From positions 1,302,001-1,366,000 of the forward strand of contig NZ_CP014159.1 in the NCBI RefSeq assembly GCF_001543105.1: a stretch of DNA of 64,000 nt, in the 5' to 3' direction. Positions 25,356-34,202 of the stretch are shown in pieces; within the stretch, counting starts at the first letter, position 1; the number at the start of each line of letters is the position of its first letter. Source of the stretch: Aerococcus christensenii (GTDB lineage Bacteria; Bacillota; Bacilli; Lactobacillales; Aerococcaceae). The notes under the pieces were generated by a model. It worked only from the letters and a program-made list of their open reading frames with translations, ran no database searches and was not told where the DNA came from. The position numbers and the translations under genes were made by a program.

Positions 25356-28070
25356 TTAAGATCTATGGTTTTCTACTTTATCGGCATAGCCACTCTTACG
25401 TAGGAAGAATTTAACAATCTCTACGTAGAGAATAATAGAGAGGGAAGCCAGAAGAATAATGGCCCACATAGTGAAGGCTTCTGGATCTCCTACTAAATGA
25501 ATGGTTCCAAAGGCTGCGTTTAAGCCGGGAAGGAAGACCGTAATGAGGAGTAGGAGAGATGAGATGATCGTTGCATAATTGAGCCATTTATTAGCAAAAG
25601 GATTGGAGCTGAATAAGGATTTATGAACGGATCGACTATTGTAAGCGTGGGCAAGTTGGATAAAGGAAAGGGTTAAGAAGGCAATGGCTTCTGCGTCTGA
25701 GTTGGAGAAGTTCATATAGTAATGACTAAACCAATAGACGAAGAGGGTAATTCCGCCTTCATAGATTCCTTGATAGAAGAGAGCTGGCAAGAGTCCACCA
25801 GATAAGATACTGGTTTTTCTGCCACGTGGGAGATGTTCCATAACATCAGCTTCTGCATCTTCAACCCCTAAAGCAATAGCAGGGAAGGTATCTGTGACTA
25901 AGTTAATCCAGAGAATATGAATAGGTTCGAGAATTTGCCAGCCCATGATCGTTGCGACGAATAAGGTCATCACTTCTCCGAGGTTGGCAGATAGGAGGTA
26001 TTGAACCGCCTTTTGGATATTAGAGAAGACTTTACGTCCTTCTTTGACGGCAGTGACGATCGTTGCAAAGTTATCGTCGGCAAGGACCATATCCGAAGCG
26101 CCCTTTGAAACTTCTGTTCCTGTAATTCCCATACCTACACCGATATCTGCTTGTTTAAGGGAAGGAGCGTCATTTACGCCGTCACCTGTCATAGCAACCA
26201 CCTTGTTATGTTTGGCAGATTGCCAAGCTTTAACGATTCTGACCTTGTGTTCAGGGGCTACACGCGCATAGACAGAGTAGTGTTCGACTTCATTTTCTAA
26301 TTGTTCATCGGAGATAGTATCGAGGTAAGCGCCTGTTGTGACGCCGGTTTCGATGTTATCTTGGTCGATAATACCTAAACGTTCAGCAATCGCTGCTGCT
26401 GTAATTTGGTGGTCCCCTGTAATCATAACCGTACGGATACCGGCAGATTTAGCAGTAGCAATGGCGTCTTTGACTTCTGGACGTTCAGGGTCAATTTCAC
26501 CAACCATACCAGCGTAGACGAGCTGATGTTCATGGCTTTCTGCGGTGTAGTGGTCTTCAGTGGCTTCGAGAGGTTTGAAGGCCATGGCTAAGACGCGAAG
26601 AGCTTGACGAGCCATTTGGTCATTTTGATCCAAAAGCATCTGACGGTAGTCTTCTGTCATGGGATGGATTTCGCCATTTTCGAAGTAAGAGGTACAGTTA
26701 TTGATTAAAACATCTGGAGCCCCTTTAGTCAAAATAACATAAGGAGAATTTCCAAAGGAAGAAGCGTTTTTATTTTGATGAACGGTTGTGGACATTTTAC
26801 GTTCAGAATCAAAAGGAATTTCACCTAAGCGAGGTGTTCCTTCACGAAGACCTTTTACATCGTAACCTTTATCGATAGCCAATTGAATCATGGCAGTTTC
26901 CGTAGGATCTCCTGTGAGAGTGAGATCGGCAGTTAAGGTAGAGTCGTTATCCAAAAGCATGACTTGGAAGAGAGGCTCTGAAAAGTCAACTTCTTCTGAG
27001 ACTTCATGAAAGTGACCATTGTAGAAAATCTTTTCGATAGTCATCTTGTTTTGGGTAAGGGTTCCGGTTTTGTCGGAGCAGATGACTTCTGTTCCCCCTA
27101 AAGTTTCCACTGCAGGGAGTTTACGGACGAGGGCATTTCTGTCGGCCATTTTTTGTGTTCCTAAAGCGAGGATAATTGTAGAAATCGCAGGTAAGCCTTC
27201 TGGCAATGCGGCCACGGCAATAGAGATAGCGACTAAAAGCATTTCAATCCAACTGTAAAGGCCGGTGAATAAACCAATAAAGAAGATGATAGCAGCAATA
27301 ACGACAATAGCCCAGGTGAGAAACTTGGTTAATTGATTCATATTGGCTTTGAGTGGGGTAATTTTTTCTTCTGAATTTTGAATCATCGTAGCGATGTGTC
27401 CCACTTCTGTTGACATGGCGGTAGCTACAACGATCCCTTGACCTCTCCCGTAAGTAACATTGGTGGAAGAAAAGGCCATATTGCGACGATCTCCTAAGCT
27501 GGCATCTGAATTTACCTTTTCTAAATTCTTTTCAACAGGGACAGATTCTCCGGTTAAAGCAGCTTCTTCAATTTTGAGGGAGTGGACACTTGTTAATCTT
27601 AGATCGGCAGGGACAACATTTCCGGCCTCTAGAACGACGACATCACCGACTACAATTTGCCGAGAGTCGATAATGACAGATTCGCCGTCTCGAATGACAT
27701 GGGCTTTTGGAGAAGACATGTCTTTAAGTGAGGCAATGGCATCTTCTGCCTTGGTTTCTTGAAGAACGCCTAGGATGGCGTTGAGCAGGACAACGACCAG
27801 AATAATACTTGCATCGACTAAACCGTGGATTCCTTCCAACAATATCGATAAGGCCGCTGAAATTAATAAGATAACAATCATGGCGTCTTTGAATTGATCA
27901 ATGAATTTTTGCCAGAGTGTAGTTTGTTCGCCTTCTTGAATTTCGTTAGGGCCATTTTGAGCGAGTCGACGTTGGGCTTCTTCGCTGGTTAGTCCAGATA
28001 AAGGATCAGTATGCAATTGACTAGCAATGGCTTCAACTGATTCTGTAAAAAAAGAATTTTTTTCTGTCAT
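25356..28070 (-). CDS. P-type cation ATPase, probably a Mn(II)/Ca(II) exporter
   Basis: A 904-residue P2-type ATPase with ten expected membrane helices. The actuator has TGES at 173-176, helix M4 carries PEGLP at 290-294, and the phosphorylation site is D333 in CSDKTGTLT. The hinge is GDGVND and M6 carries NLVTD. PEGLP and NLVTD are the ligand pattern of SERCA/PMR1-type Ca/Mn pumps. The yybP-ykoY riboswitch directly upstream answers to Mn(II) in studied cases and controls a similar pump, YoaB, in Lactococcus lactis. I therefore favour manganese export, although sequence alone cannot exclude calcium. The gene is monocistronic. Confidence 0.9.
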   Translation of the reverse strand: MTEKNSFFTESVEAIASQLHTDPLSGLTSEEAQRRLAQNGPNEIQEGEQTTLWQKFIDQFKDAMIVILLISAALSILLEGIHGLVDASIILVVVLLNAILGVLQETKAEDAIASLKDMSSPKAHVIRDGESVIIDSRQIVVGDVVVLEAGNVVPADLRLTSVHSLKIEEAALTGESVPVEKNLEKVNSDASLGDRRNMAFSSTNVTYGRGQGIVVATAMSTEVGHIATMIQNSEEKITPLKANMNQLTKFLTWAIVVIAAIIFFIGLFTGLYSWIEMLLVAISIAVAALPEGLPAISTIILALGTQKMADRNALVRKLPAVETLGGTEVICSDKTGTLTQNKMTIEKIFYNGHFHEVSEEVDFSEPLFQVMLLDNDSTLTADLTLTGDPTETAMIQLAIDKGYDVKGLREGTPRLGEIPFDSERKMSTTVHQNKNASSFGNSPYVILTKGAPDVLINNCTSYFENGEIHPMTEDYRQMLLDQNDQMARQALRVLAMAFKPLEATEDHYTAESHEHQLVYAGMVGEIDPERPEVKDAIATAKSAGIRTVMITGDHQITAAAIAERLGIIDQDNIETGVTTGAYLDTISDEQLENEVEHYSVYARVAPEHKVRIVKAWQSAKHNKVVAMTGDGVNDAPSLKQADIGVGMGITGTEVSKGASDMVLADDNFATIVTAVKEGRKVFSNIQKAVQYLLSANLGEVMTLFVATIMGWQILEPIHILWINLVTDTFPAIALGVEDAEADVMEHLPRGRKTSILSGGLLPALFYQGIYEGGITLFVYWFSHYYMNFSNSDAEAIAFLTLSFIQLAHAYNSRSVHKSLFSSNPFANKWLNYATIISSLLLLITVFLPGLNAAFGTIHLVGDPEAFTMWAIILLASLSIILYVEIVKFFLRKSGYADKVENHRS

Positions 28071-28112
28071 ATGTGATGTCTTCCTCCTTTAAAAATCTGC
28101 AATCCAGTGACT

Positions 28113-28233
28113 AAAAAAGACTTATACTACTCCTTGTAGCATAAGTCTCACCAATTAAGATAGCACCAGCAGGAAACTGCTTGATTAACTATTGTTGATA
28201 CTATCACAGAGTGTTCTGCTGGTTACTCCCTTA
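28113..28233 (-). promoter_or_regulatory. yybP-ykoY manganese riboswitch with terminator platform
   Basis: On the minus strand the element starts TAAGGGAGTAACCAGCAG and closes with TTGGTGAGACTTATGC, the two conserved sides of the yybP-ykoY aptamer. The last part, AGACTTATGCTAC (28148-28136), can also pair with GTAGTATAAGTCT (28130-28118), followed by six T, forming a terminator. The same bases thus belong to aptamer and terminator, so metal binding should free the ATPase gene for transcription. The coding start is about 40 bases further on. Confidence 0.85.
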
Positions 28234-28421
28234 TGAAAAGCGTCCTTAAATTGCTGTCAACTATTATACCCCAAAATCCTTAAAATCTCAAATATTTGCC
28301 TAATTTTTTATGAAGAGAGTCGATTATTTGGAATAAAAAAATCTCCAAAATAAGAGGAAAAAGATTGGACAAGGTCAGACGGAACCGTTATAGTAGATAA
28401 AGTTAAGAAAGGGGACAAGAT

Positions 28422-30575
28422 ATGTCTGAACAATTCATTCAGCAAGTGCATGATCGCTTGAAGGAATATCGAGTAGATCAGATACAAGCCGTTATTTCTA
28501 TGTTAGAAGCTGGGGACACTGTGCCTTTTATTGCGCGTTACCGTAAGGAAAAAACAGGAGCTTTGGATGAAGTCGCTATTCAAAAGATTAAAGAGACGCA
28601 TCAATATGTAGAGAATTTGGAAGAAAGACGCCAAAGCATTCTAAAGTCTATTGACAGTCAAGGCAAATTAACTTCTGATTTGAAGAAAAATATTGAAGCA
28701 AGCACTGTCTTACAAACCCTAGAAGACCTCTATGCACCGTATAAAAAGAAAAGACGGACGAAGGCTACTCAAGCCAAAGAAGCGGGCTTAGAGCCTTTAG
28801 CAGAATGGTTGTATGCTTGTCCTACAGAGGGAAATGTCCACCAAAAGGCGGAAACATTCATTAATGAAAAGATTAGCAGTGGAGATGAAGCACTGGCTGG
28901 AGCCCATGAAATTATTTGTGAATGGATTTCGGAAAATGTGACTTTCTTAGAGCATGTCCGGACTTTTGTGTTTGAAAAGGGAAGTTTAGTCTCTAAAAAA
29001 CGGGCGAAGGCAGAAGATGATCAGGAAACTTATGCTGTTTATTATGATTTTGAAGAAAAATTAAAACGACTAAAGCCTTATCAAGTCTTGGCCATTAACC
29101 GTGCAGAAAAAGAAAAAATCGTCACAGTATCCTTAGAGATTGATGAATTTCCTTTAGCTGCTTACTTAGTGAAAGAGATTATAAAGGGGAGACCGGTCTC
29201 TACTGGCCAATTACAAGATGCTATTCAAGATAGCTTAGAACGCTTCTTACTTCCTCAAGCCTTTCGGTATGTAAGAAGTCAATTGAACGAACAAGCTGAG
29301 GACTCGGCCATTTCTACATTTTCTACGAATTTAGAGCACCTCTTAATGCAACAACCTCTCAAAAGGAAAGTAGTATTAGGGTGGGATCCTGCCTATCGAA
29401 CAGGATGTAAATTAGCTATATTAAGTCCAACAGGGCAAGTCTTGGATAAGACGGTTGTTTATCCAACCCCTCCTAAAAAAGATAAGGAAGGCGCTAAAAA
29501 GATCTTAAAAGATCTCATTTCAAAGTATGGAATAGACGTGATTGCTATTGGAAATGGGACAGCTAGTCGAGAATCAGAAGAATTTGTGGCTTCCTTTATT
29601 AAGGAAGAAGGTCTCCAATGCACCTACACGATTGTAAGTGAGAGTGGGGCTTCCGTGTACTCGGCAAGTCCGATCGCTAGAGAAGAATTTCCAGATTATA
29701 ATGTAGAAGAACGTTCAGCTGTAAGTATTGGTCGACGGCTTCAAGATCCTTTGGCAGAATTAGTCAAAATTAATCCGCAAGCTATCGGAGTTGGTCAATA
29801 CCAACACGATGTGAGCCAAAGTAAGTTGAGCGATCAATTGGACTTTATTGTGGAATTAGTGGTTAACCGAGTAGGAGTTGATGTGAATACAGCGAGTGCT
29901 TCTCTATTGGCTCATGTGTCAGGCCTCAGCAAAAATGTAGCCAAAAACCTTTTAGCTTATCGAAATGAACAAGGAAAATTTACCAATCGGGAGGAATTCC
30001 TGAAAGTTCCTCGCTTAGGTCCAAAAGCTTATGAACAAGCGGCTGGCTTTTTAAGAATTCGAGAAGGAGACAATCCTTTAGATAGTACAGGAATTCACCC
30101 AGAGTCTTATCCAGTGACCTTGGAATTGTTTGAAGAAGCGGGATATGCGATTGAATCCCTCCATCAAGCAGAGGTGAAACAATGGATCAAGTCTTGGAAT
30201 TTAGAAGCTTTGGCAACGTCCCATGAGGTAGGATTAGAGACTTTAACGGATATTCAAACCGCTTTATTGAGTCCAGGAAGGGATCCGCGAGAAGAAATTA
30301 GTGGTCCTATCTTACGTCAAGATGTTATGTCAATGGAAGACCTTAAAGAAGGCATGTGCTTACAAGGTACGGTACGTAATGTGGTAGATTTTGGAGCTTT
30401 CGTGGATATTGGTGTCAAGCAAGATGGTTTGGTCCATATCTCTCGTTTAAGTGAAAAATATATTACAGATCCTAAAGATGTGGTGAGTGTAGGAGACATT
30501 GTAGAGGTATGGGTTGTCCAAATTGACAAGAATAAGGGAAGAATTTGGCTATCTATGATTGGACCAAAAGCCTAA
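28422..30575 (+). CDS. tex: Tex-family RNA-binding transcription accessory protein
   Basis: A 717-residue Tex protein, conserved nucleic-acid-binding factor of transcription. The N-terminal helical region includes DTVPFIARYRKEKTGALDE, the middle has the YqgF-like RNase H fold (VVLGWDPAYRTGCKLAIL), then helix-hairpin-helix repeats (NTASASLLAHVSGLSKNVAK) and a C-terminal S1 domain from about residue 645 (GTVRNVVDFGAFVDIGVKQD). Length and domain order are standard. The start follows AAAGGGGAC. The stop overlaps the sprT start as TAATG. Confidence 0.95.
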   Translation: MSEQFIQQVHDRLKEYRVDQIQAVISMLEAGDTVPFIARYRKEKTGALDEVAIQKIKETHQYVENLEERRQSILKSIDSQGKLTSDLKKNIEASTVLQTLEDLYAPYKKKRRTKATQAKEAGLEPLAEWLYACPTEGNVHQKAETFINEKISSGDEALAGAHEIICEWISENVTFLEHVRTFVFEKGSLVSKKRAKAEDDQETYAVYYDFEEKLKRLKPYQVLAINRAEKEKIVTVSLEIDEFPLAAYLVKEIIKGRPVSTGQLQDAIQDSLERFLLPQAFRYVRSQLNEQAEDSAISTFSTNLEHLLMQQPLKRKVVLGWDPAYRTGCKLAILSPTGQVLDKTVVYPTPPKKDKEGAKKILKDLISKYGIDVIAIGNGTASRESEEFVASFIKEEGLQCTYTIVSESGASVYSASPIAREEFPDYNVEERSAVSIGRRLQDPLAELVKINPQAIGVGQYQHDVSQSKLSDQLDFIVELVVNRVGVDVNTASASLLAHVSGLSKNVAKNLLAYRNEQGKFTNREEFLKVPRLGPKAYEQAAGFLRIREGDNPLDSTGIHPESYPVTLELFEEAGYAIESLHQAEVKQWIKSWNLEALATSHEVGLETLTDIQTALLSPGRDPREEISGPILRQDVMSMEDLKEGMCLQGTVRNVVDFGAFVDIGVKQDGLVHISRLSEKYITDPKDVVSVGDIVEVWVVQIDKNKGRIWLSMIGPKA

Positions 30576-31060
30576 TGCTTTCTTCAAAAATCCCGTTTAG
30601 TGAAGAAGAGTTAAAAGAACTGGTTAAAGAGGTTTCTCTTAGAGATTTTAAGCGAGTTTTTGTACATGAAGTTTCGTGGAATCGTCGATTAAGGACAACG
30701 GGAGGGCGCTTCATTGTAAAAAGTTTGCGCTTGGAATTTAATCCTAAAGTTTTTGCGGCCTTCTCTAGAGAAGTGGGCTTAGGGATTATTCGCCATGAAC
30801 TCTGTCACTATCATCTCTATCTTCAAAAAAAACCTTACCAGCATCGTTCTTCTGATTTTAGACGGTTACTTCAAGAAGTAGGGGGATTAAGATATACGCC
30901 TGCTTTAAAAGAAGAAGTACCTTATATTTATGAATGTCAGAGGTGCGGTCAAATCTATCCTAGACAGAGACGTATCAATATCAAAAAGTACAGATGTGGG
31001 CATTGTCAAGGTCCATTGCATTGCAAAAAGAATACAAGAAATAGTTATTCTATTAGTTAA
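30575..31060 (+). CDS. SprT-like zinc metalloprotease-fold protein
   Basis: A 161-residue SprT-like protein. The zinc-metalloprotease motif HELCH is in GIIRHELCHYHLY, and a C-terminal zinc ribbon has CQRCG and CGHCQG. I start it at the ATG at 30575 that overlaps the tex stop; the open frame reaches 30545 but lies inside tex. Related Firmicute genes sit after tex in the same order. The substrate is unknown in bacteria; the eukaryotic relative SPRTN cleaves DNA-protein crosslinks. Confidence 0.9.
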   Translation: MLSSKIPFSEEELKELVKEVSLRDFKRVFVHEVSWNRRLRTTGGRFIVKSLRLEFNPKVFAAFSREVGLGIIRHELCHYHLYLQKKPYQHRSSDFRRLLQEVGGLRYTPALKEEVPYIYECQRCGQIYPRQRRINIKKYRCGHCQGPLHCKKNTRNSYSIS

Positions 31061-31079
31061 ATAAAATAGCCGAATTTTT

Positions 31080-31116
31080 ATAGCACAGTTACTTCAGTAG
31101 CTGTGCTATTTTTTTC
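31080..31116 (+). terminator. Terminator after tex-sprT
   Basis: ATAGCACAG pairs with CTGTGCTAT around a short inner stem and is followed by seven T. Confidence 0.9.
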
Positions 31117-31305
31117 AAGTGGACATAAAAAAATAGTGAAAAAGGTTTTTAAAGATTCCCTTGCACTATTTTAGGGGATAATTCATAATAAATTATTTCG
31201 CTTTTAAATCTATAAAAATAAACTATACGGGCATAAATTTTAACATGAAGGAAAAATCTGTACAATGTTTTTGAAAACGGTTACTATATAGTTGTAGAGC
31301 GGCTC

Positions 31306-32193
31306 TCATAATTTATTAGAATGTAGTATATTGATAAGTTCTCGGATGGAATCTGTCATAAAAAAGTGTTTAGTGTGGGCTAATCCGATCTGAATTTGAG
31401 AATACGGATCGATGAGAGGGATCCAATGAAGATTGTTTGAGCATTTCACAAAGGACTTGTATTCGATAGCCATAAGGGAGATTGCATTCATATCTTCTAA
31501 GCTATTCAGAAGGACAGAAATATTGTCACCAGAATAAACAATGTTAGGAGTGAAATTAGCAGCTTTAGCTAAATATTCTAGGTGCTTCCCCAGCGTATAC
31601 TTTTTAGAGAAACTAGCGAAACGTTGGCCTTTGAGTTGATCGGTGTAGATGACTGTTTCTTGAGAGAGAGGATGCTTGTAAGGAACAACCACACAAATGT
31701 GATATGAAAGATTATTAATAGGTTCGAGATCAATGTTTTTTTCAAATTTTGGAAAGGAAATAATTCCAAGATCTATCTCATTATTAGTCAAGGCACGTTG
31801 AAGTTCAGGAGAACCGCCTTGTCTAAGGGTGATATCGCAGTTTTGATGGGTGATGAGGAATTGAGAAATTAAAGGCATGAATTTTCTAGCGAAGACAGTA
31901 GTCATTCCTAGACGAATATATGTTTTTTGGTTCTCTCCGTAATGTTGGACATCCTCAGTCAATTTATCAAACTCTAAGAGAAGTTTGCCACCACGTTCGT
32001 TTAGCATTTTACCAGCGGGTGTAAGCGTAAGGGTGTTCTTTTCTTTGAAGAATAAAGGATGGTTAAGGTCATCTTCCAATTTTTTAATAGCGGTAGATAA
32101 AGTAGGCTGAGTCACAAAAAGCTTTTTAGCAGCTGCGGAAAAACTGTGTTCTTGGCTAACCGTTAAAAAATAGCGTAGTTGACGAATATCCAT
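31306..32193 (-). CDS. LysR-family transcriptional regulator
   Basis: A 295-residue LysR regulator. The winged helix is at residues 1-60 (RQLRYFLTVSQEHSFSAAAK, VTQPTLSTAIKKLEDDL), and the rest is the periplasmic-binding-like effector domain. It is divergent from ptb with only 73 bases between the starts, the classic arrangement for a LysR activator of the neighbouring operon. I infer control of ptb-buk-bkd; the effector is unknown and might be a branched-chain keto acid or acyl-CoA. The intergenic TTATATAAATTTATTATAA stretch is a plausible binding site. Confidence 0.88.
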   Translation of the reverse strand: MDIRQLRYFLTVSQEHSFSAAAKKLFVTQPTLSTAIKKLEDDLNHPLFFKEKNTLTLTPAGKMLNERGGKLLLEFDKLTEDVQHYGENQKTYIRLGMTTVFARKFMPLISQFLITHQNCDITLRQGGSPELQRALTNNEIDLGIISFPKFEKNIDLEPINNLSYHICVVVPYKHPLSQETVIYTDQLKGQRFASFSKKYTLGKHLEYLAKAANFTPNIVYSGDNISVLLNSLEDMNAISLMAIEYKSFVKCSNNLHWIPLIDPYSQIQIGLAHTKHFFMTDSIRELINILHSNKL

Positions 32194-32266
32194 GAGACTT
32201 CCTTCTTTCCTAATTTGTTTATATAAATTTATTATAACAAGTTTTTGTCAATAAAGGAGGCAAATT

Positions 32267-33115
32267 ATGATTAAGATCGCAGTTGCGTGTGGAGCTAGAG
32301 AAGAAATCCTTCATGTGGTTCGAGCAGCAAAGGCGGAAAATAATGAAATTGAATTTCATGTATTTGACGACAAAGAAAATTGTGCAGAAGATGGCGTATG
32401 GATTTATCATCCTTGTGAAAATGAAGCGGATGCTGTGACTCAAGCGGTGACATGGGCAGATAATGGACAAGCTGATATCTTAATGAAAGGTAACGTTAAG
32501 ACCCATACCCTCTTAAAAGAAGTTTTGAAGAAAGATTACCACTTAAAGACGCAAGCGGTACTTTCCCATGTAACTTTTGTGAAAATTCCAAAACGTAATC
32601 AGCCTTTTTTATTGACGGATGCGGGAATGAATCTTCAACCAACAGAGGATCAATTATTTGAAATTGCTAGAAACGCTATTCACATCGCACATTTATTAGG
32701 ATTAGATAAACCAAAAGTTGCTCTTATTTCATCAGCTGAGAATATTAATCCTAAGATGATTTCTTCTGTACTTGCTGTGAATCTTAAAGAAAGGCTTCAA
32801 GAAGAAGACGCTATTGTTGAAGGTCCACTTTCATTCGATTTGGCACTTTCACCAAAGTCTGTTGAGCGAAAAGGTTATCAAGGCAAGGTAATGGGAGATG
32901 CAGATATTATTGTTGTTCCTACGATTGATGTAGGAAATGTTATTTACAAGTCCTTGTTATTATTCGGGGATGCAGAATTAGGCGGAGTGATTGCAGGAAC
33001 TAAGGTTCCTATTGTTATTACGAGTCGAAGCGATTCATCCAGCAGTAAATTACAAGCACTAACCTTTGCTATTCAACAGGTTATAGGAGGGAGAAGTGAT
33101 GACAACGTTAAGTAG
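32267..33115 (+). CDS. ptb: Phosphate butyryltransferase
   Basis: A 282-residue phosphotransacylase that converts butyryl- or branched acyl-CoA and phosphate to acyl phosphate and CoA. Family features are ADILMKGNVKTHTLLKEVL, LSHVTFV, FLLTDAGMN and the late NVIYKSLLLFGDAELGGVIAG. The start follows AAAGGAGGC. It is the first gene of a six-gene operon in the order known from Enterococcus faecalis (ptb-buk-bkdDABC). Its end overlaps the buk start by 17 bases. Confidence 0.94.
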   Translation: MIKIAVACGAREEILHVVRAAKAENNEIEFHVFDDKENCAEDGVWIYHPCENEADAVTQAVTWADNGQADILMKGNVKTHTLLKEVLKKDYHLKTQAVLSHVTFVKIPKRNQPFLLTDAGMNLQPTEDQLFEIARNAIHIAHLLGLDKPKVALISSAENINPKMISSVLAVNLKERLQEEDAIVEGPLSFDLALSPKSVERKGYQGKVMGDADIIVVPTIDVGNVIYKSLLLFGDAELGGVIAGTKVPIVITSRSDSSSSKLQALTFAIQQVIGGRSDDNVK

Positions 33116-34202
33116 AGAATATGTGTTAGCCATTAACCCAGGATCTACCTCTACAAAATTAGCAATTTTTAAAGAGGGACAAAAGCAAGAAGAAGTGATT
33201 CGTCATCCGGTAACGGAATTACAAAAATTTCGGCAAATTAGAGATCAAATCGATTACCGAAAAGAAATCATTGAAGATTTCCTTGAAAAAGCTAATTTTG
33301 ATGGGAATAAATGCGCGGCAGTTGTTGGTCGAGGAGGATTACTCCAACCTGTAGAAGGAGGGACTTACTCAGTCAATGAAGCCATGTTAGAAGATCTCAA
33401 GGAAGAGCGCTACGGAGCGCATGCAAGTAACCTTGGTGCTATGATCGCTGCTCCTCTTGCCCAAAGATGGGGATGCCCTGCATATATTGTGGACCCAGTT
33501 GTAGTGGATGAATTGAATCCTATTGCAAGAATTAGTGGCTTAGCAGGAATTCAAAGACGCAGTGTTGGTCATGTTTTAAATCAACGCTCAGTAGCTAGAA
33601 AAGCTATTGAACAGTTAGGAAAAACCTACTCAGAAAGTCGCTTAATCGTGGCTCATATGGGAGGGGGCATCAGTATTGGTGTTCATGACCATGGTCGAAT
33701 TATTGAAATGGTAAATGGAATTGATGGAGAAGGGCCATATAGCCCAGAACGCCCAGGTAGTCTTCCATTGGCTGATTTTGCTAAAAAGATAGTAACCGAA
33801 AAACTTTCAAAACCTGAAATTCGTCGTCTTCTTGCAGGAGATGGGGGATTGAAATCTTATCTAGGCGAAACCGATCTTAGAAAATTGGTTGAAGAAATGG
33901 AAAATGGAGATGAACGTGTTCGCTATTACTTAGATGGAATGAGCTATCAATTGAAGCAATCTATCGGGAGTATGGCAGCAGTCTTGGATGGAAATGTAGA
34001 TGCTATTGTTTTAACAGGTGGCATTATGTATGCAGATTACATCCGTGAGAAACTCCAAAAAGATCTATCGTGGATAGCTCCTGTGTTAGCTTTCCCTGGT
34101 GAAAGGGAAATGGAAGCTCTGTATGAAGGAGCAATTAGAGTGCTAAACGGTGAAGAAGAGGCGAAAACTTATCAGGTAAATAGGGAAGGAGCGATAGAAT
34201 GA
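33099..34202 (+). CDS. buk: Butyrate kinase
   Basis: A 367-residue acetokinase-family enzyme that turns acyl phosphate and ADP into the acid and ATP, harvesting energy from branched-chain keto acid oxidation. The N-terminal nucleotide motif is INPGSTSTKLAIF, the phosphate loop AHMGGGISIGVHDHG, and the adenosine motif VLTGGIMYADYI. The ATG at 33099 is eight bases after TAGGAGGG; a GTG three bases earlier is too close. The last four bases overlap the lpd start. Confidence 0.95.
   Translation: MTTLSREYVLAINPGSTSTKLAIFKEGQKQEEVIRHPVTELQKFRQIRDQIDYRKEIIEDFLEKANFDGNKCAAVVGRGGLLQPVEGGTYSVNEAMLEDLKEERYGAHASNLGAMIAAPLAQRWGCPAYIVDPVVVDELNPIARISGLAGIQRRSVGHVLNQRSVARKAIEQLGKTYSESRLIVAHMGGGISIGVHDHGRIIEMVNGIDGEGPYSPERPGSLPLADFAKKIVTEKLSKPEIRRLLAGDGGLKSYLGETDLRKLVEEMENGDERVRYYLDGMSYQLKQSIGSMAAVLDGNVDAIVLTGGIMYADYIREKLQKDLSWIAPVLAFPGEREMEALYEGAIRVLNGEEEAKTYQVNREGAIE

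Noticed and set aside
25356..28070. Several forward frames of 60-100 codons inside the P-type ATPase
   Set aside because: They are antisense shadows of a strongly conserved gene.
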